Shown: one piece after another, positions 60,218-64,000 of the stretch
Layout of the letters: the number at the start of each line of letters is the position of its first letter
Numbering within the stretch: position 1 is the stretch's first letter
NCBI RefSeq assembly: GCF_000368925.1
Contig: NZ_KB849756.1
Coordinates: 1,997,669-2,061,668 of the forward strand
Source of the DNA: Acinetobacter bereziniae LMG 1003 = CIP 70.12
GTDB lineage: Bacteria > Pseudomonadota > Gammaproteobacteria > Pseudomonadales > Moraxellaceae
Length of the DNA stretch: 64,000 nucleotides
Reading direction: 5' to 3'
Translations under genes and position numbers: made by a program
The notes under the pieces: generated by a model
Told to the model about the DNA's origin: nothing
Databases searched by the model: none
Seen by the model: the letters and a program-made list of their open reading frames with translations, nothing else

Positions 60218-60988
60218 TTAGAATGCTTTGGTTAGCGTAAACACAGCACCTGTTTCAACAGCACGTTTCCCTGAATTAGTAAAACCATCTGTATCAATAT
60301 TCGTCCCTACAGCAGCAAGTTCCGCAGTAACACCCGGAATTGATTTAACACTGTAGTTAACCCCAACTTTCCAGTCTACATAGTTGTCTTTACCGTCTGG
60401 TAATGCTTTTTCATCCATTGTGGTATAACCCACATTGGCAACACCACCAAAACCAGTATCGCCGAATGGTGCAGAATAACCTAGGTTAAAATTCCAGCTA
60501 TTTCCACCGACCGCAGCCCAGTCATTGGTATAGTTCACGTTTGTTAATAAGCTTCCACCTTTCACAAACACATCTGCAAATATTAATTTTGCGTAAAATT
60601 CAGTCCAGTTAAAGTCACTGCTTGCACTTGGGTAGTTATATTCAACCACACCAACATCTAAAGTTGGCTTAAACGTTGGTGAAAGTTCTAATGGTGTTGT
60701 AAAACCGATCGATGGGTCTAATTCTAAATGAGGATCTGACTCGCCAAAGTTCACATTGGAACCCCATAGACCAACATATAGACCTGAGGTATGTGATAAA
60801 GTGAAGCCTGCTTGTACTGCTGGATCGCTCATTGTTTGCGTCATACCACGAAAGCGATAGTCATTGGTTATGGCAGCACTTCCTGAGAAACTTAAACCTA
60901 ATTTTGACAGTGCGTTATCTTCCGCCATTGCCATAGTTGCTGTAGACGATAAAACTGCCAATGCTAGTGCTTTAGTTGAGAATTTCAT
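60218..60988 (-). CDS. TorF-family putative porin
   Basis: The 256-residue outer membrane protein has a signal peptide cut after AMA (residue 22). The TorF/Gcw_chp landmarks follow: ITNDYRFRGMTQTMSDPAVQAGF near the N-terminus, YVGLWGSNVNFG, and regularly spaced beta strands ending in a terminal Phe (LTKAF). Porins of this family are putative and no substrate is known. The promoter must lie in the 420-base AT-rich upstream region. Confidence 0.85.
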   Translation of the reverse strand: MKFSTKALALAVLSSTATMAMAEDNALSKLGLSFSGSAAITNDYRFRGMTQTMSDPAVQAGFTLSHTSGLYVGLWGSNVNFGESDPHLELDPSIGFTTPLELSPTFKPTLDVGVVEYNYPSASSDFNWTEFYAKLIFADVFVKGGSLLTNVNYTNDWAAVGGNSWNFNLGYSAPFGDTGFGGVANVGYTTMDEKALPDGKDNYVDWKVGVNYSVKSIPGVTAELAAVGTNIDTDGFTNSGKRAVETGAVFTLTKAF

Positions 60989-61410
60989 CTTGAGTGCTCC
61001 CCCATCATACGATGTTTATTTGTTATGCTAAAATTTGATGAACTCCCTAAGCATTTAGCAATTGCCATGCCAAGAATATTTTTTAATTTTTTATAATTTT
61101 GATTAAAACACCCCAAACTATTGATCATAAATAAAATTATTAATTTTTTTTGTTGGATAAAATTTCTTTTTCTGAGTTGTGTACGGATCATTAGATCATT
61201 GAACACGAAATGACGATGCTTCATATTTACCTACTTTCAGCATGATTTTGACTGCTGATGAGTATGTAAAACCGTCGCATAAATTTTCTATCATTGATGT
61301 GATTCGTGACATAAAAATCTCATAAATATTTTTCAAAGCTTAAATGTCACAACACTGCAACAAAATGTACTATTTTTGATCAAAAACAGATTTTAACTTA
61401 AAAAATGCTT
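60989..61410. other. AT-rich upstream region of the TorF gene
   Basis: The 420 bases hold no gene I can support; a 79-codon minus-strand frame lacks a binding site and any family resemblance. Poly-A/T tracts are abundant. The downstream terminator of the second TorF gene occupies the right end. Confidence 0.5.
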
Positions 61411-61445
61411 AAAAAAAGTGCATGCCCAATCTTAGGTCATGCACT
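61411..61445 (-). terminator. Rho-independent terminator of the second TorF-type gene
   Basis: AGTGCATG pairs with CATGCACT around a 13-base loop, and seven U follow on the minus strand. It lies about 40 bases past the stop of the 61487-62257 gene. Confidence 0.82.
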
Positions 61446-61486
61446 GTGTTAAATTTTTGAGCATAAAAATGGGGCTTGGGTATCAG

Positions 61487-62257
61487 CTAAAAATTGTAGA
61501 TCAAGCCAAGTACCATGTGATCATCATAATCTTCTCCAATACGACTCTTGCCACCTACGACGTAATCAAAAGATGCCAACAGCCCAGTATTTGCAATTGA
61601 CTTACTGACACCTATACGCGCTTCATTGAAGGTAAAATTCTTTTTCGATTGCACAATCTGATTATCGTGCTGAGTATTGTAGAAAGAGCCGCCAAAAGAT
61701 GTATTAAACACAAATTCATGCGCTAATGGATAACTATAAGCTGCACTTAAATAGACATCACCCGCATTGGCATAAGATGAATCAGCGAGCATTACTGCCG
61801 CACCCACTGTTAAATTCTTATAAACAATCTCAGCTAAAATATCTAAATCATCAGTTTTACGATGATCCCCCTGCTCAGCGTAGACCGTTCCACCATGATG
61901 GTACACATAGGCTGTGGTTTTAAGGTTGTAGCGCCAATTTTGATCAATTTCCTGTCCATATGACACATAGAAATTATGTTCAAAGCCATGATCTTGTCTG
62001 TCATCTGATGGATCATAGCCTAAAGTCGAACCCCAATAGCCTAATGTTATGCCACTTTGATGCGCATAGGCTAAACCGCCTTGCATTGCAAGATCTTGAT
62101 TTTCCTCACCACCGCGATAGATATACTTAGATACCACTCCTATATTTCCAGAAATTATACTATTTTCAGCAGAATGATCTGTCTGATCCGCAAATACAGA
62201 ACACGATACAACACAGATAGGCAAAGCCCATAAAATTTGGGAAAAAATTGAATTCAT
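61487..62257 (-). CDS. TorF-family putative porin (second)
   Basis: The 256-residue protein has a signal peptide ending at FA (residue 23). IISGNIGVVSKYIYRGGEENQD is the TorF opening, then TLGYWGSTLGYD and YVSYGQEIDQNWRYNLKTTAYVYHHGG. It is the same length as the TorF gene 0.5 kb away and shares its architecture, but the sequences have drifted far apart. Its upstream region faces the OprD porin promoter region, from which it diverges. Confidence 0.78.
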   Translation of the reverse strand: MNSIFSQILWALPICVVSCSVFADQTDHSAENSIISGNIGVVSKYIYRGGEENQDLAMQGGLAYAHQSGITLGYWGSTLGYDPSDDRQDHGFEHNFYVSYGQEIDQNWRYNLKTTAYVYHHGGTVYAEQGDHRKTDDLDILAEIVYKNLTVGAAVMLADSSYANAGDVYLSAAYSYPLAHEFVFNTSFGGSFYNTQHDNQIVQSKKNFTFNEARIGVSKSIANTGLLASFDYVVGGKSRIGEDYDDHMVLGLIYNF

Positions 62258-62566
62258 GAAATTAAATAAGTAAGAGGAAAAATTTGCTGAAATTTTACTG
62301 TTTTTTTGAATTTTTGGTAAAAATAGTGGCTACAGAACAACCAAATCCATTAAAATAATGGAAATTTCAAACAATTTAATCATATTTAAGCAACTTTAGA
62401 ATTTTTTTTCATAAAGAAATAAATTAATATTGAGTAGAAAATTACAAAAATGTAATATTTTTAATCAAAGGTCATTCCCTTTTTATAGATTAAATATACA
62501 ATTCATCCATTATCTGCTCTGAATTCAATCAGTCAGTACCATTTATTCTCGTTCACGAGGCAATTC
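62258..62566. other. Divergent promoter region between TorF-type and OprD-type porins
   Basis: The 309 bases are very AT-rich with no gene. They should contain the promoters of both divergent porin genes. A putative -10 (TATAGATTAAAT region near 62,480-62,495) precedes the OprD gene, but I could not settle on a single promoter. Confidence 0.45.
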
Positions 62567-63868
62567 ATGTTGAATGCTCCAAAACTTACTTTAGCTATAT
62601 TAATTAATGCTGCTTTAATTACACCTACATTTGCTAGCGAACAAAGTGATGCAAAAGGTTTCGTTGAAGATGCCAAAGGTTCTGTATTGTTTCGTACTGG
62701 TTACATCCTTCGCGATAAAAAACATGGCATCGAAGACCAAAGTTCATTTGCACAAACTGCAATTGTTGACTTAGATTCAGGTTTCACACAAGGCGTTGTT
62801 GGTTTTGGTGTGGGTGTTGTGGGTGACGGTTCTTTTAAAATTGGTGACAACCAACATTCAGGCAACAACATGATCCCTCGTGATGATCAAGGTAATCCTT
62901 ACCATCACTGGGCTCGTGGTGGTGCAAACGTGAAAGCACGTTTCTCAAACACCACTGTGCGTTATGGTACTCAAGTTTTAGATTTACCTGTATTGGCAAG
63001 TAATACCACACGTCTTGTTCCTGAATACTTTACAGGGACTTTATTGACCAGCCGTGAAATTAAGAACTTAGAACTTGTTGCTGGTAAATTTACCAAAGAC
63101 CAAATGTCTGATCATATCAATACAGACAGTAATCATCTGGATGATGCCATTGTTTGGGGTGCTAAGTACAAGTTTGATGACCAACTCAGTGCATCTTATT
63201 ATGGTTTAGACTCTAAAAATGCTTTAGAGCGTCATTATATCAATGCAAATTATAAATATCCTCTAGCAAATCAAAGCTCTTTGACGTTTGACTTCAGTGG
63301 CTATCACACTAAGTTTGATAAAAATGCCAATACTTACTCGGCAACGGGTCCAGTTAATGCTGACTATGCAGAAACAGGTAAAGCAGGCGTAGAAAAGACC
63401 AATAATATTTGGGCGTTGTCTTCAACCTATAATCAAGGTCCACACAGTGTGATGTTGGCTTACCAACAAAACACGGGTGATGTTGGTTATGACTATGGTC
63501 AAAATGCCGATGGTTTCCAAAGTGTTTATTTACCAAACTCGTACTTGTCAGACTTTATTGGTAACCATGAAAAATCTGCTCAAGTTCAATATAACTTAGA
63601 CTTTGGTGGTTATGGTGTTCCTGGATTAAACTGGACGACTGCATTTGTTTATGGTTGGGATATTAAAGTTCGCAATGTGACCGACAATGCTCAAGAACGC
63701 GAATTCTTCAACCAAGTGAAATACACTATGCAAAGCGGTTTTGCAAAAGATGCAAGCTTACGTGTTCGCCACTCTTACTACCGTGCAAGCGACGCGTATA
63801 ACCCTGTTTATATCGGTGATACCAACGAATGGCGTATTTTCCTTGATATTCCTGTGAAATTTTTCTAA
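62567..63868 (+). CDS. OprD-family outer membrane porin
   Basis: The 433-residue protein has a signal peptide ending in TFA. OprD markers follow: FVEDAKGSVLFRTGYILRD at the mature start, GFGVGVVGDGSFKIG, and the C-terminal RRRS-like strand VRHSYYRASDAYNPVYIG ending in a barrel Phe. OprD porins admit small charged molecules such as basic amino acids, carboxylic acids or aromatic acids. The substrate here is not fixed. A GAGG ribosome binding site lies just ahead of the ATG. The insertion sequence begins 37 bases after its stop. Confidence 0.9.
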   Translation: MLNAPKLTLAILINAALITPTFASEQSDAKGFVEDAKGSVLFRTGYILRDKKHGIEDQSSFAQTAIVDLDSGFTQGVVGFGVGVVGDGSFKIGDNQHSGNNMIPRDDQGNPYHHWARGGANVKARFSNTTVRYGTQVLDLPVLASNTTRLVPEYFTGTLLTSREIKNLELVAGKFTKDQMSDHINTDSNHLDDAIVWGAKYKFDDQLSASYYGLDSKNALERHYINANYKYPLANQSSLTFDFSGYHTKFDKNANTYSATGPVNADYAETGKAGVEKTNNIWALSSTYNQGPHSVMLAYQQNTGDVGYDYGQNADGFQSVYLPNSYLSDFIGNHEKSAQVQYNLDFGGYGVPGLNWTTAFVYGWDIKVRNVTDNAQEREFFNQVKYTMQSGFAKDASLRVRHSYYRASDAYNPVYIGDTNEWRIFLDIPVKFF

Positions 63869-63913
63869 TTTAAAATAGAAAAACGACCAAAAAAAACCTG
63901 CATTTTGAACTGA

Positions 63914-63943
63914 ACCCTATAAGTTGGACACAACTTATAGGGT
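63914..63943. repeat. Perfect 13-bp hairpin inside the IS left end
   Basis: ACCCTATAAGTTG pairs with CAACTTATAGGGT around a four-base GACA loop. It ends six bases before the transposase-like ATG and leaves little room for a ribosome binding site, so the RNA form could block translation from outside transcripts. Confidence 0.8.
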
Positions 63944-63949
63944 ATTTTT

Positions 63950-64000
63950 ATGAAATACAATTTAAAGTTTAAACAAGCAGTCATTGCTTATTATGCTCAA
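63950..64000 (+). CDS. Start of IS transposase OrfA-like gene (partial)
   Basis: Seventeen codons are visible, MKYNLKFKQAVIAYYAQ. This fits the helix-turn-helix opening of IS3/IS150-type OrfA proteins (basic residues followed by a VIxYY helix). The rest is outside the window, so assignment rests on this short stretch and the adjacent terminal repeat. Confidence 0.6.
   Translation, partial: MKYNLKFKQAVIAYYAQ

Larger units (their letters stand above)
63906..64000 (+). mobile_element. Left end of an insertion sequence, probably IS3 family (truncated by window)
   Basis: From position 63906 the sequence reads like an IS3-type terminal repeat (TGAACTGAACCC, then GTTGGACA), closely followed by an ATG that opens a transposase-like frame. 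The right end and the target duplication lie outside the window, so family and size remain tentative. It abuts the OprD gene without interrupting it. Confidence 0.7.

Noticed and set aside
60985..61224. 79-codon minus-strand frame ahead of the TorF gene
   Set aside because: It overlaps the TorF start, has no binding site and reads like translated AT-rich intergenic DNA.
1..64000. CRISPR arrays, prophage genes or toxin-antitoxin modules
   Set aside because: I saw no spaced direct repeats, phage structural or integrase genes, or typical paired small toxin-antitoxin genes.

Overview
The window is about 40% GC chromosomal DNA that looks like Acinetobacter (Gammaproteobacteria, Moraxellaceae). 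The evidence is gene content and order: scattered his genes (hisB-hisH, hisA, hisF), ubiK next to comM, glnK-amtB, an adenine methyltransferase between ribD and ribE, CSD-DUF1294 next to thrB, and thiC-nudF-cpdA followed by dksA-gluQ. The species cannot be fixed from the sequence alone.

Positions 1-38,000 are mostly housekeeping genes. They comprise a truncated FadL-type porin, two tandem tRNA-Phe genes each with its own promoter, histidine, threonine, methionine, thiamine and riboflavin biosynthesis genes, translation factors (ettA, gluQ), cell-division and wall genes (ftsW, murD), nitrogen control (glnK-amtB behind a sigma-54-like promoter), nrdR, phoU, dksA and the intact competence gene comM. 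An unrecognised, very AT-rich membrane-protein gene follows comM.

Positions 39,000-59,500 form an accessory catabolic island and are the most interesting part. A LamB-type porin, a LacI-family repressor and a long plus-strand operon are tied together by five copies of a palindrome, TTGGAACGTTCCAA or close variants. In two divergent places it sits directly behind a TTGACA-17-TATATT promoter, once for the porin and once for the operon. The operon encodes a CoA-transferase, enoyl-CoA hydratase, aldehyde dehydrogenase, SDR dehydrogenase, GMC oxidoreductase, DUF993 aldolase-like protein, FucP-type sugar symporter, PEP carboxylase and glycerate kinase. A second unit follows: an AraC-type regulator diverging from a sugar MFS transporter, a Gfo/Idh/MocA dehydrogenase and a second GMC oxidoreductase. 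I infer that the island takes up a carbohydrate or glycoside, oxidises it, splits it with an aldolase-like enzyme, and feeds a C3 product via glycerate, 2-phosphoglycerate and PEP into oxaloacetate. The substrate is unknown.

Positions 59,600-64,000 carry a GNAT acetyltransferase, two TorF-type putative porins, an OprD-family porin and, at the right edge, the left end of an insertion sequence that looks like the IS3 family. A perfect hairpin lies just ahead of its first open frame.
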